From Polaribacter gangjinensis (GTDB taxonomy: Bacteria > Bacteroidota > Bacteroidia > Flavobacteriales > Flavobacteriaceae), in contig NZ_CP150662.1 of the NCBI RefSeq assembly GCF_038024125.1, positions 699,501-763,500 of the forward strand: a DNA stretch of 64,000 nucleotides, read 5' to 3'. The notes under the pieces were generated by a model. That model had not been told where the DNA came from. It saw only the letters and a program-made list of their open reading frames with translations, and searched no databases. Position 1 is the first letter of the stretch; each line of letters starts with the position of its first letter. Shown piece after piece: positions 43,995 through 52,128 of this stretch. Made by a program: the position numbers and the translations under genes.

Positions 43995-43998
43995 AAAC
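43995..43998. repeat. Target-site duplication AAAC, right copy
   Basis: Second copy of the 4-bp duplication flanking the IS. Confidence 0.85.
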
Positions 43999-44118
43999 GC
44001 TGTCAACCTTTTTTAAAAATTGACAAAAATCAGGAAGAATTTGACTTTTTATACTCCACTTTAAGGTGATTTTGAATCAAATTTCAACATCATTTGTGGT
44101 ATTTTTACCGCAAATCAT

Positions 44119-44148
44119 AAAAAAAATGAAAATATTTTCATTTTTTTT
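44119..44148. repeat. 30-bp perfect palindrome, A/T-rich
   Basis: The centre is TGAAAATATTTTCA flanked by eight A on the left and eight T on the right. It could fold as a weak bidirectional terminator or be a protein site. Confidence 0.6.
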
Positions 44149-44289
44149 CACTTCCATTGTTAAATTCATGGTAAAACCTGTTAAAATTTATCATTTTTCA
44201 CATATAATTTCGTTAATTTATTTAATTCAATACTTTATATAATTATATTTAATTTATTATAAATCAATATTATAATTTTTTATATATAA

Positions 44290-44441
44290 ATGATTGATTT
44301 AAGGATTGAAGAAATTTTGTATATACTCAAAAAGAAGTAAAATCACTCAAAATTGATTCAAAATATTACTATAAATTACAAAATTTAGATGAATTTATGA
44401 CTAAAATTGAAAATATTTTTCAGCACTTACATTGTTTGTAG
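44290..44441 (+). pseudogene. Possible frameshifted short ORF
   Basis: A 16-codon frame from ATG 44290 (MIDLRIEEILYILKKK) stops at 44338-44340. A -1 shift in the A-run just before it continues as EVKSLKIDSKYYYKLQNLDE and on to a TAG at 44439-44441. The joined 50-residue product would be a plausible helical protein. It may be the relic of a small gene or chance. Confidence 0.25.
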
Positions 44442-44452
44442 ATTTTTTTTAC

Positions 44453-44460
44453 TACATTTG
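44453..44460 (+). promoter_or_regulatory. -7 element TACATTTG of the HTH gene
   Basis: A perfect TAnnTTTG ends 14 bases before the ATG at 44475, so the mRNA would be nearly leaderless. Confidence 0.6.
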
Positions 44461-44474
44461 TTGACCCCTTTACA

Positions 44475-44843
44475 ATGAAACGTGCAGATAAAGAAAGAGC
44501 AGAAAGAGTAATTATGGTTTTTAATGATACTGGTTTAAATCAAAGACAGTTTTCCGAACTCATTGGAGTTTCTCAACAACTTGTCAGCGCTGTAATCAAC
44601 TTCACCAAAAAACCAAATGAAACGATTTTGCTCGGAATTATCGACAATATAAAAGAAATAGATCCAATGTGGTTGTTTACTGGCGTTGGAAAGTATAGAA
44701 ATAACTATGTACCCCTAACTGAAGTTCAATCCCCTATAGAATTTCATATTCAAAGCATAGTTAGAAAACAATTTGAAGAATTATCAAATGGTATTCTTCA
44801 AAGACTATCAAATATTGAAGAGTCTGTTAAAAAATCTAATTAA
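44475..44843 (+). CDS. HTH (XRE-type) transcriptional regulator
   Basis: The 122-residue protein has an N-terminal helix-turn-helix (about 5-65: FNDTGLNQRQFSELIGVS, QQLVSAVINFTKKPNE, then LLGIIDNIKEIDPMWLFTG), a form common in Bacteroidota mobile elements and phages, and a C-terminal coiled coil (EELSNGILQRLSNIEESV). It probably acts as a dimeric repressor. It lies alone between the IS and tRNA-His, in an accessory-looking patch. Confidence 0.85.
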   Translation: MKRADKERAERVIMVFNDTGLNQRQFSELIGVSQQLVSAVINFTKKPNETILLGIIDNIKEIDPMWLFTGVGKYRNNYVPLTEVQSPIEFHIQSIVRKQFEELSNGILQRLSNIEESVKKSN

Positions 44844-44962
44844 CTAAAGTACCCCTAGAGTTAATCAGACAAACAGAACTGTTAAATACAAAGTTCCCTA
44901 GCTTTTTATTTAAATTGACATCTTCAATATTTGATATTTTTTTAAAAAAAATCCCCAAAAAC

Positions 44963-44996
44963 AAAAAACCTTCTTGAAAAATCAAGAAGGTTTTTT
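44963..44996 (-). terminator. Terminator of tRNA-His
   Basis: AAAAAACCTTCTTG/CAAGAAGGTTTTTT is a perfect 14-bp stem directly after the tRNA on the minus strand. Confidence 0.85.
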
Positions 44997-45001
44997 TGTT
45001 G

Positions 45002-45076
45002 GGTGGAAGACCGGTTTCGAACCGGCGACCTCTAGAACCACAATCTAGCGCTCTAACCAGCTGAGCTACAACCACC
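45002..45076 (-). tRNA. tRNA-His (anticodon GTG)
   Basis: On the minus strand a full cloverleaf is read: G-1 start GGTGGTTG, D-arm with AGCTCAGCTGGTTAGAGC, anticodon stem CTAGA/TCTAG around TTGTGGT, T-arm GCCGG-TTCGAAA-CCGGT, and C73 opposite G-1, the histidine identity pair. The acceptor stem has two neighbouring U-U oppositions (positions 5-68 and 6-67). CCA is not encoded. Confidence 0.93.
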
Positions 45077-45132
45077 GTATATAACTTGCGGGTGCAAATA
45101 TAATTTATTTTCGAATACTCAAAAAGAAAATC

Positions 45133-45852
45133 TTAAATTAATTTACTAAAATTTTCAACTGCCACAAAACGTTCAGTTGTAAACCCTTCTGCAGATTCCA
45201 CATCTATCAATCTTCCTAAATCTCTTGCTCGATATACAATACTGTCTATGAAGTTTTTACTGGTAATTGGGGTTTCTGGCTCAGTACTTTTAGGATCGTA
45301 AAATTGAGAAGTATAAGCCATTACTGAAGCTACTTTTTTATCTAAAAAACCTGAAACGTTTACCACAAAATCTGGTTCAATATTTTTCCATTGGATGTAA
45401 TGATATACTTGTTTTGGGCGCCAACGATCTTGAATCTTGCCATCAACAGTAGTTTTAATCTTTATCAAGCCACTTAAAAAGCAGGCATCTGAAACCAATT
45501 TACTTCCTTTTGAATGATCTATATGTCTATCGTCAATAGCATTACACAACACTATTTCAGGTTGGTATTTTCGAATCATTTCAATAACTTTCAACTGATG
45601 TATTTTATCATTTACAAAGAATCCGTCAGCAAAATCTAAATTTTCTCTAACACAAACTCCTAATATTTCTGCAGCTTTTGTGGCCTCTTTTTGTCTTATT
45701 TCAATAGAACCTCTTGTTCCTAATTCACCTCTCGTCAAATCGATAATGCCTACTTTTTTTCCTAGCCAAATTTCTTTGGCAATGGTTGCACCACAACCCA
45801 ATTCAACATCATCAGGATGTGCACCAAAAGCAAGTATGTCTAGTTTTATCAT
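45133..45852 (-). CDS. bshB1: Bacillithiol biosynthesis deacetylase BshB1
   Basis: The enzyme deacetylates GlcNAc-malate in bacillithiol synthesis. The 239-residue LmbE-like protein shows the zinc motif AHPDDVELGCG (His, Asp, Asp), DLTRGELGTRGS, DDRHIDHSKGS and the conserved tail EGFTTERF. No other bsh genes are in the window. Confidence 0.94.
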   Translation of the reverse strand: MIKLDILAFGAHPDDVELGCGATIAKEIWLGKKVGIIDLTRGELGTRGSIEIRQKEATKAAEILGVCVRENLDFADGFFVNDKIHQLKVIEMIRKYQPEIVLCNAIDDRHIDHSKGSKLVSDACFLSGLIKIKTTVDGKIQDRWRPKQVYHYIQWKNIEPDFVVNVSGFLDKKVASVMAYTSQFYDPKSTEPETPITSKNFIDSIVYRARDLGRLIDVESAEGFTTERFVAVENFSKLI

Positions 45853-46051
45853 AGTTTAATAATAATTATTGTGAATTAAACGATTCTTAAAAGTCATTTT
45901 TGAGGACTTTCAATATGTTTTCATTTGTCAAAAATAGACATTTCAAAGAAAGTTTTTACATAAATATCAAACTAATTGATTATGGTTTTTAGAAAAATCA
46001 ATAATCGATTAAAAGCTTTTAAAAATTCATAAAAATATTGAATTTCAGTGT

Positions 46052-46098
46052 TTTATGATATTTATCATAAAAATACTTCCTTTAGTAGAGTACTTTTA
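46052..46098 (+). promoter_or_regulatory. pckA promoter with palindrome over the -33 region
   Basis: TTTATGATATTTATCATAAA (9-bp perfect arms, 2-base spacer, 46052-46071) ends 19 bases before the -7-like box TACTTTTA (46091-46098). The position suggests a regulator site overlapping -33. Confidence 0.55.
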
Positions 46099-46109
46099 TA
46101 ACACTATTC

Positions 46110-46149
46110 AAAGTCAATGAAAACCCACTTTAACCCCTAAATTGACTTT
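46110..46149 (+). promoter_or_regulatory. Possible hairpin in the pckA leader
   Basis: AAAGTCAAT (46110-46118) and ATTGACTTT (46141-46149) are perfect complements separated by 22 bases containing CCCACTTTAACCCC. The stem ends 31 bases before the ATG. Confidence 0.4.
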
Positions 46150-46180
46150 CTTCAATAGCATTAAATAATATCTATGTACT

Positions 46181-47809
46181 ATGGAAACAATCAATCAAAT
46201 AAAAAAACCAAGTTTACGTCAATATGGTATAAAAAATGCAAAAGTATTTTGGGATTTACCCCCAAATGAATTGCAAAGAATCACGACTGAAAAAAGAATG
46301 GGTGTTGAGACAAAAAACGGAACATTAGCCGTTAATACAGGTAAATTTACAGGAAGATCGCCTCAAGACCGATTTATCGTAAAAGACAATTACACTGCTA
46401 ATAAAGTTTGGTGGGGAAAAATTAATAAACCATTATCATCAGAAAACTTTGATAAACTTCAACAAAACGTTGTTGAATACTTATCAAATAAAGAATTGTA
46501 TGCAAGTGATGCTTTTGTTTGTGCTGCTCCCGAATTTAAAACTAATATCAGAACCATTGCAGAATATCCTTGGTCAAGTATGTTTGTATATAACATGTTT
46601 TTACGACTTTCAGAAGAAGATCATGAAAACTTTCAAGAAGATTGGTTGATTCTTTGTGCGCCAGGTTACATTTGTGAAAATCCTGAAGCATATGGCATTA
46701 GACAAGGCAATTTCTCAATTTTAGATTTCACTAAGAAAATTGCCTTGATTGGTGGATCAGCCTATACTGGAGAAATGAAAAAAGGAATCTTTTCTGCTTT
46801 AAACTTGATATTGCCAATTGAAAGAAATGTATTGCCAATGCATTGCTCTGCAAACGTTGGTGAAGCTGGTGATACCGCTATTTTCTTTGGATTATCAGGA
46901 ACTGGAAAAACTACATTATCAGCTGACCCTAAAAGAAAATTGATTGGTGATGATGAACATGGATGGACAGCTGATAATACTATTTTTAATTTCGAAGGTG
47001 GCTGCTATGCCAAAGTAATTGATTTAACAGAAGAAAAAGAACCTGATATTTTCAGAGCAATTAAACCCGGAGCAATTTTAGAAAACGTTGTTTTTGATGA
47101 GAATGGTGAAGTAGATTTTGCCGATTTTTCTATCACACAAAACACGCGAGTTAGTTATCCTATTTATCATATAGATAATATTCAAGAACCTTCATTTGCA
47201 GGCAATCCTACCAATATTTTCTTTTTAACGTGTGATGCTTTTGGGGTCTTACCTCCTATTTCAAAATTAACGCCTGGTCAAGCTGCCTATCATTTTATTT
47301 CTGGGTATACTGCTAAAGTTGCAGGAACTGAGGCTGGCATAACTGAACCTGTTCCTTCTTTTTCTGCTTGTTTTGGTGAACCTTTTATGCCTTTACATCC
47401 CACAAAATATGCTGAAATGTTGAGCAAAAAAATGACAGAAGCTGGCGTAAATGTTTGGTTGATAAACACAGGTTGGACAGGAGGTCCATTTCGAGTTGGC
47501 TCTAGAATTAAATTGAGATACACAAGAGCAATGATTACTGCTGCTTTGGAAGGAAAATTAGATGAAGTTGATTTTGAACAACATCCTATTTTTGGATTGT
47601 TTATGCCAAAATATTGTCCTGGAGTTCCTACAGAAATGTTAGACCCTATGAATACTTGGTTGCAAAAAGGAGCTTACATAGGCAAAGCAATTCATTTGGC
47701 TCACTTTTTTCACTTGAATTTTGAAAAATTTGCGAATGAAGCTTCTAAACAAATCATTGAAGGAGGCCCATTAATTGACGAACACCATAATTTGTCTGAG
47801 CATATTTAA
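46181..47809 (+). CDS. pckA: Phosphoenolpyruvate carboxykinase (ATP)
   Basis: PckA converts oxaloacetate and ATP to PEP and CO2 in gluconeogenesis. The 542 residues contain FTGRSPQDRFIV, MHCSANVGEAGD, the P-loop GLSGTGKTTLSADPKR, the metal site LIGDDEHGW and the C-terminal FRVGSRIKLRYTRAMI. Length is normal. It is a single gene with its own regulated promoter and a terminator. Confidence 0.97.
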   Translation: METINQIKKPSLRQYGIKNAKVFWDLPPNELQRITTEKRMGVETKNGTLAVNTGKFTGRSPQDRFIVKDNYTANKVWWGKINKPLSSENFDKLQQNVVEYLSNKELYASDAFVCAAPEFKTNIRTIAEYPWSSMFVYNMFLRLSEEDHENFQEDWLILCAPGYICENPEAYGIRQGNFSILDFTKKIALIGGSAYTGEMKKGIFSALNLILPIERNVLPMHCSANVGEAGDTAIFFGLSGTGKTTLSADPKRKLIGDDEHGWTADNTIFNFEGGCYAKVIDLTEEKEPDIFRAIKPGAILENVVFDENGEVDFADFSITQNTRVSYPIYHIDNIQEPSFAGNPTNIFFLTCDAFGVLPPISKLTPGQAAYHFISGYTAKVAGTEAGITEPVPSFSACFGEPFMPLHPTKYAEMLSKKMTEAGVNVWLINTGWTGGPFRVGSRIKLRYTRAMITAALEGKLDEVDFEQHPIFGLFMPKYCPGVPTEMLDPMNTWLQKGAYIGKAIHLAHFFHLNFEKFANEASKQIIEGGPLIDEHHNLSEHI

Positions 47810-47837
47810 AGTTTGTATTATTAATTATTTGAATTGA

Positions 47838-47870
47838 AAAGAGCGGTTTTCACCATAAAAACCGCTCTTT
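47838..47870. terminator. Terminator between pckA and the trans-sulfuration gene
   Basis: AAAGAGCGGTTTT/AAAACCGCTCTTT forms a perfect 13-bp stem with a 7-base loop between convergent genes. Confidence 0.82.
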
Positions 47871-47887
47871 CTAATGGTATAATTAAG

Positions 47888-49048
47888 CTATTTCTTCAGC
47901 GTTTTTTCTATAGCAAGTTCAATATCAGCAATTAAATCTTCAGGCTCTTCTATGCCTACTGAAAATCGAATCAACCCATTCTTAATACCTCTTTCCAAAC
48001 GCTCTTGTTCACTTAATAAAGCGTGAGTTGTTTGCACTGGACTTACAGTTGTACTTTCTAATCCTGCTAAACTCATAGAAGGTTTTATCAACTGTAAATT
48101 GCGTTGAAATTGCATGGCATCAATATGACTTTTCAACTCAAAAGATAACATGGCCCCAAATCCCTTCATTTGTTTTTTAGCAATTTCATATTGAGGATGA
48201 CTTGGCAATCCTGGATAATACACTGCGTCAATATGCTCGCTTTTTTCTAAATATTCAGCCATGATTTGCGCATTTTTGGTTTGTTCTTTTACACGCAAAT
48301 TCAAAGTTTTCATACTACGCTCTAACAGCCAAACTGTTTGATCACTCAAATTTCCTCCGTAGTTAATGGCTGTTTCCCAAATTTTAGCAATATGTTCTTT
48401 GCTTGCTGCAATAGCTCCAGCAGAGATATCAGAGTGACCTCCCATGTATTTGGTGGCTGAATGCAACACAATATCAATTCCAAAATCAGCAGGATTTTGA
48501 TTGATAGGTGACGCAAATGTATTGTCAATCATGGTAATTATTTGATGTTGTTTCGACAAATCTGCAATTGCTTTCATATCTGTAATTCCCAACAACGGAT
48601 TAGATGGTGTTTCAATATACATCACCTTTGTATTTGGACGAAGTAAAGGCAAGAAATCTTCAATTTTGTCAGATTCTGTGAACGAATATTCAATTCCAAA
48701 TTTCTCAAATTCATTCACCATAAAGTTAAAAGTACCTCCATAAATTACTTGTTGCACAATTACGTGATCACCATTTTGCAGAAATGCAAACAACGCTGCT
48801 GAAATGGCAGCCATTCCAGAACTAAAAATCAAAGCATCTTCTGTGTGCTCTAAAACTGCAATTTTTTTATGCAACATTTCTTGATTTGGCGTGTTGAAAT
48901 ATCTTGGATAACGTTTGATATCAACGCCATCAAAAGCATAAGAAGTTGATGGATAAATGGGCGAAACTGCGCCTTTAAATTGTTCATCTTTTACTTCGCC
49001 AATATGAACACAGGTTGTGTTGATTCCGAATTTTTTAGTGCTTTTCAT
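47888..49048 (-). CDS. Trans-sulfuration-family PLP enzyme (cystathionine/methionine gamma-lyase type)
   Basis: The 386-residue PLP enzyme belongs to the Cys/Met metabolism family. Motifs are SSGMAAISAALFAFL, YIETPSNPLLGITDM, MIDNTFASPINQNP and the PLP Lys in SATKYMGGHSD near residue 203, with the C-terminal SVGIEEPEDLIADIE. It could be a cystathionine gamma-synthase/lyase or a methionine gamma-lyase; side-chain preference is not readable by eye. No S-box-like leader was seen upstream. Confidence 0.9.
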   Translation of the reverse strand: MKSTKKFGINTTCVHIGEVKDEQFKGAVSPIYPSTSYAFDGVDIKRYPRYFNTPNQEMLHKKIAVLEHTEDALIFSSGMAAISAALFAFLQNGDHVIVQQVIYGGTFNFMVNEFEKFGIEYSFTESDKIEDFLPLLRPNTKVMYIETPSNPLLGITDMKAIADLSKQHQIITMIDNTFASPINQNPADFGIDIVLHSATKYMGGHSDISAGAIAASKEHIAKIWETAINYGGNLSDQTVWLLERSMKTLNLRVKEQTKNAQIMAEYLEKSEHIDAVYYPGLPSHPQYEIAKKQMKGFGAMLSFELKSHIDAMQFQRNLQLIKPSMSLAGLESTTVSPVQTTHALLSEQERLERGIKNGLIRFSVGIEEPEDLIADIELAIEKTLKK

Positions 49049-49263
49049 GAAACTAATTTAGGATGGCTAAATTACTAAATTCCATTGGAATCTTATGAAA
49101 AAGCTTTTTTGACTTGAATTAAATTATGACACGAATTACACTAATTCCACAAACTAGAATTATTTTTAATTTCACAAATGGTTGAATAACGGAAATACAA
49201 TGTTTCAAAGAATTTTTTAAAGGAAAACAGCTAAAAATTGTAATATTCAGTTGCCATACTTCC

Positions 49264-49271
49264 TATATTTG
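49264..49271 (+). promoter_or_regulatory. -7 element TATATTTG of the DUF808 gene
   Basis: A perfect TAnnTTTG match 14 bases before the ATG at 49286. Confidence 0.55.
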
Positions 49272-49285
49272 CATAAAAAAAACGA

Positions 49286-50161
49286 ATGGCTTCAGGAATA
49301 TTTTCTTTGTTAGATGATGTAGCAGCATTGATGGATGATGTAGCAGCAATGAGTAAAATTGCAACCAAAAAAACTGCGGGTATTTTAGGAGACGATTTGG
49401 CTGTAAATGCTGAAAAAGCGATGGGATTTGTATCAGATCGCGAAATTCCTGTTATTTGGGCAATCACTAAAGGTTCGTTTGTAAATAAATTAATAATTCT
49501 TCCAGTTGTATTTATTTTAAATGCTTTGTATCCACCAGCTATTATTGTTATTTTAGTGATTGGAGGTTTGTATTTGGCATATGAAGGAGCTGAAAAAATA
49601 TTCGAATTTTTTGTACCCCATCCAAAAGAACAAGAAACCGAACAAATAACAGAAGTGACTCCTGAGCAAGTGATTGCTTTCGAAAAAACAAAAATTAGCT
49701 CAGCCATTCGTACTGATTTTATTTTATCATTAGAAATCGTCATTATTGCCATAGGTACTGTTACAGAAGCACCTTTTATCAAACAACTTTTGGTGGTAAC
49801 TATAGTGGCTTTAATTGCAACTGTTGGCGTTTATGGCATTGTAGCATTGATGGTTAGAATGGATGATGCAGGATATAAATTGATAAAAAAAGGTACTGAT
49901 AAAAGTAAATTGTTAGTGTCTTTTGGTAGCATTTTAGTAAAATCTTTACCCATAATTATTCGTTTGTTGGCTGTTTTAGGAACATTAGCCTTGCTATTGG
50001 TTGCAGGTGGAATTTTTGCACATCATATAGACTTTTTTCATCACATGTTAACATCATTACCTGCAACGCTAAAAGAATTTATAGTTGGTTTAGGAGTAGG
50101 TTTTGTGATATTGCTTTTTGTACTAGCTTTCCAGAAAATTAAAAATTTGGTAACTTCGTAA
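49286..50161 (+). CDS. DUF808 (YedI-type) inner-membrane protein
   Basis: A 291-residue membrane protein with the DUF808 opening ASGIFSLLDDVAALMDDVA, the soluble segment KIATKKTAGILGDDLAVNAE and about six membrane helices (LIILPVVFILNALYPPAI, IIVLVIGGLYLAYEG-like region, FILSLEIVIIAIGTV, and three more). YedI is a membrane protein of unknown function. It lies one base before the next gene, so 49286-51804 may be one operon. Confidence 0.92.
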   Translation: MASGIFSLLDDVAALMDDVAAMSKIATKKTAGILGDDLAVNAEKAMGFVSDREIPVIWAITKGSFVNKLIILPVVFILNALYPPAIIVILVIGGLYLAYEGAEKIFEFFVPHPKEQETEQITEVTPEQVIAFEKTKISSAIRTDFILSLEIVIIAIGTVTEAPFIKQLLVVTIVALIATVGVYGIVALMVRMDDAGYKLIKKGTDKSKLLVSFGSILVKSLPIIIRLLAVLGTLALLLVAGGIFAHHIDFFHHMLTSLPATLKEFIVGLGVGFVILLFVLAFQKIKNLVTS

Positions 50162-50162
50162 C

Positions 50163-50858
50163 ATGATTTCAATTCTGATTGTTGGAAAAGGTAATGTGGG
50201 CACTCAATTGTATGAGGCTTTTAAAAGCATTGAAACACTGAATGTTCAATTGATTTCTTCAAGAGATTTGAATGCTATTCCAAAATCTGATGTTACTATT
50301 ATAGCTGTTTCTGATGATGCAGTTGCAACAGTTTCCTCACAAATTTCAACTGATTTCGTGGTTCATACTTCAGGAAGTGTGCCTTTATCAGGCTTAAAAA
50401 ACAACACTCGAAAAGGTGTTTTTTATCCCTTACAAACCTTTAGCAAAGATAAAAAAGTAGATTATACACAAGTTCCTTTTTGTATAGAGGCCACTACTGA
50501 AAGTGATGTAAAATTACTCGAAACATTAGCTGGTTTTTTAAGTAAAAAAATATATCATATAAGTTCTGAACAGCGCAAAGCAATACATGTAGCTGCCGTT
50601 TTTGCGAACAATTTTACCAATCATTTGTATAAAATTGCTCATGATATTTGCGATACACATCAAATTCCTTTTGAAATATTGCATCCATTAATCAATGAAA
50701 CTGCTGACAAAATTAAAGTGTTACCTCCTGCCCTAGCTCAAACAGGACCTGCTATAAGAAAGGATGCTGCAACCATAAAAAATCATTTATTTTTGTTGAC
50801 AGAAAAACAACAAGAAATTTATACAATCTTAACAAAATCGATACAAAATGACGCTTAG
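50163..50858 (+). CDS. Rossmann-fold/DUF2520 domain protein
   Basis: The 231-residue protein has an NADP-binding Rossmann motif at the N-terminus (ILIVGKGNVGTQLYEAF), TIIAVSDDAVATVS and HTSGSVPLSGL, then a helical DUF2520 domain (KAIHVAAVFANNFTNHLYKI near 140-160). The family resembles ketopantoate/6-phosphogluconate-type dehydrogenases; substrate unknown. It overlaps kdsC by 11 bases, a conserved pairing in flavobacteria. Confidence 0.88.
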   Translation: MISILIVGKGNVGTQLYEAFKSIETLNVQLISSRDLNAIPKSDVTIIAVSDDAVATVSSQISTDFVVHTSGSVPLSGLKNNTRKGVFYPLQTFSKDKKVDYTQVPFCIEATTESDVKLLETLAGFLSKKIYHISSEQRKAIHVAAVFANNFTNHLYKIAHDICDTHQIPFEILHPLINETADKIKVLPPALAQTGPAIRKDAATIKNHLFLLTEKQQEIYTILTKSIQNDA

Positions 50859-51372
50859 TTACAAACAATTATTGGCAAACATCACCACGTTTATTTTTGA
50901 TGTAGATGGCGTATTGACTAATGGAATGCTAACCATTATGCCAGATGGCGAATTGTTACGTCACATGAATGTGAAAGACGGATATGCCATGAAAACAGCT
51001 TTAAACAGTGGATATCGGATTTGCATTATTTCTGGTGGTACTAATGAAGGTGTTCGCAAACGTTTGAAAGTTTTAGGGATTGAAGACATTTATTTAGGTG
51101 CACATAATAAAATTGTGCAATACCAAGAATTGGTAAAAAAATACGATTTGAAACCTGAAAATATATTGTATATGGGAGATGATTTACCCGATATTCCAGT
51201 AATGCAATTGGTGGGATTGCCCTGTGCACCCAATGATGCAGCACCTGAAGTACAAAAAATTGCCCAATATGTTTCATATCAAAAAGGTGGTGAAGGCTGT
51301 GTGCGTGATATTATTGAACAAACCATGCGTGTACAACAAAAATGGAATACCTATTTCGATGCTCAAATCTAA
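50848..51372 (+). CDS. kdsC: Kdo-8-phosphate phosphatase (KdsC-type HAD)
   Basis: KdsC releases Kdo from Kdo-8-phosphate in LPS synthesis. The 174 residues show the HAD motif FDVDGVLTNG (two Asp), IISGGTNEGV, and GDDLPDIPVM, and the tetramer-type class C0 HAD size without a cap. Its partner step enzyme KdsD is at 19721. Confidence 0.93.
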   Translation: MTLSYKQLLANITTFIFDVDGVLTNGMLTIMPDGELLRHMNVKDGYAMKTALNSGYRICIISGGTNEGVRKRLKVLGIEDIYLGAHNKIVQYQELVKKYDLKPENILYMGDDLPDIPVMQLVGLPCAPNDAAPEVQKIAQYVSYQKGGEGCVRDIIEQTMRVQQKWNTYFDAQI

Positions 51373-51378
51373 TTAATT

Positions 51379-51804
51379 ATGAAAAAAATTCTTTTAACGA
51401 CATTCTTTTTAATTGCCGCTTTCAGTATACAATCTCAAACAATTTTTGGAAAATGGCATTCTACCAATGAAGAAACAGGCGAAGTTGATTCTGTGATTGA
51501 AGTATATGAAAAAAATGGCAAAGCCTTTGCAAAAGTTGTAGAAATCAAAAATCCGAAGCGTAAAAATGCTGTCTGTGATTTGTGTACGGGCGAAAATAAA
51601 AACAAACCCATTTTAGGATTGAACATCTTAACTGGATTGGAAAAAGACGGTGAAGAATGGTCAGGAGGTAAAATCTTAGATCCAAGAAATGGTAAAGTAT
51701 ACAAATGCTACATCAAACTTGAAACCGAAAACAAGTTGAAAATCAGAGGATATATCGGATTTTCTTTGATTGGAAAAACAGCCTTTTGGACGAGAGCTTT
51801 ATAA
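51379..51804 (+). CDS. DUF2147 secreted protein
   Basis: A 141-residue protein with signal peptide (to SIQSQ). The beta-rich mature domain fits DUF2147: FGKWHSTNEETGEVDSVIEV, CDLCTGENKNKPILG, GGKILDPRNGKVYKCYI and RGYIGFSLIGKTAFWTR. Function unknown; probably periplasmic. It starts six bases after kdsC, so it may share its transcript. Confidence 0.9.
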   Translation: MKKILLTTFFLIAAFSIQSQTIFGKWHSTNEETGEVDSVIEVYEKNGKAFAKVVEIKNPKRKNAVCDLCTGENKNKPILGLNILTGLEKDGEEWSGGKILDPRNGKVYKCYIKLETENKLKIRGYIGFSLIGKTAFWTRAL

Positions 51805-52128
51805 TTATTTAGGTACAATAACATTGATATTTCTTATAGAAGATACAAATGATTATTGTACTTTATTAGAAAATCATGCCTTTTCGAATACTAAAAATGG
51901 TTTGTATTTCTTAAGGTCTATGACTTTATAAATTTCAAAAAAAAACAAAAGATTTGGTGTTTAGACTATTTACGAGCACAACTGAAATCACATTAGTGAG
52001 CATTTGCAAACTCGCAGGTATACTAATACCTAGCATTTGTGTTATTTTTTAATAAAAAATGCTGTAAATATAAATTTGCCAATCAAACAAACCGTTCCAA
52101 AATCAAAAGATTGAAAAGAAAATTAGTA
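51805..52128. other. Intergenic region between DUF2147 and ppc
   Basis: No gene or clear terminator is visible in 324 bases. An inverted repeat AGGTATACTAATACCT lies at 52016-52031 between two copies of GCATTTG. Both flanking genes are convergent. Confidence 0.5.

Larger units (their letters stand above)
43999..44474. other. AT-rich gene-poor region after the IS
   Basis: No intact gene is seen in 476 bases of very AT-rich DNA. It holds a 30-bp perfect A/T palindrome (44119-44148) and a possible decayed short gene (44290-44441), then the promoter of the HTH gene. Confidence 0.6.
45853..46180. other. Divergent regulatory region between bshB1 and pckA
   Basis: No gene is seen. The right half holds a palindrome (46052-46071), a TACTTTTA -7-like box (46091-46098) and a leader hairpin (46110-46149) before pckA. 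The left half must hold the bshB1 promoter, which I cannot pin down. Confidence 0.6.

Noticed and set aside
44836..45075. Minus-strand open frame of 79 codons
   Set aside because: It reads through tRNA-His and its terminator; a standard false gene over a tRNA.
49049..49285. SAM-type riboswitch upstream of the trans-sulfuration gene
   Set aside because: No matching helices or conserved core were found in the leader.
52016..52031. AGGTATACTAATACCT as another operator of the first regulon
   Set aside because: The half-sites point the other way compared with TACC...GGTA, and no promoter box follows.
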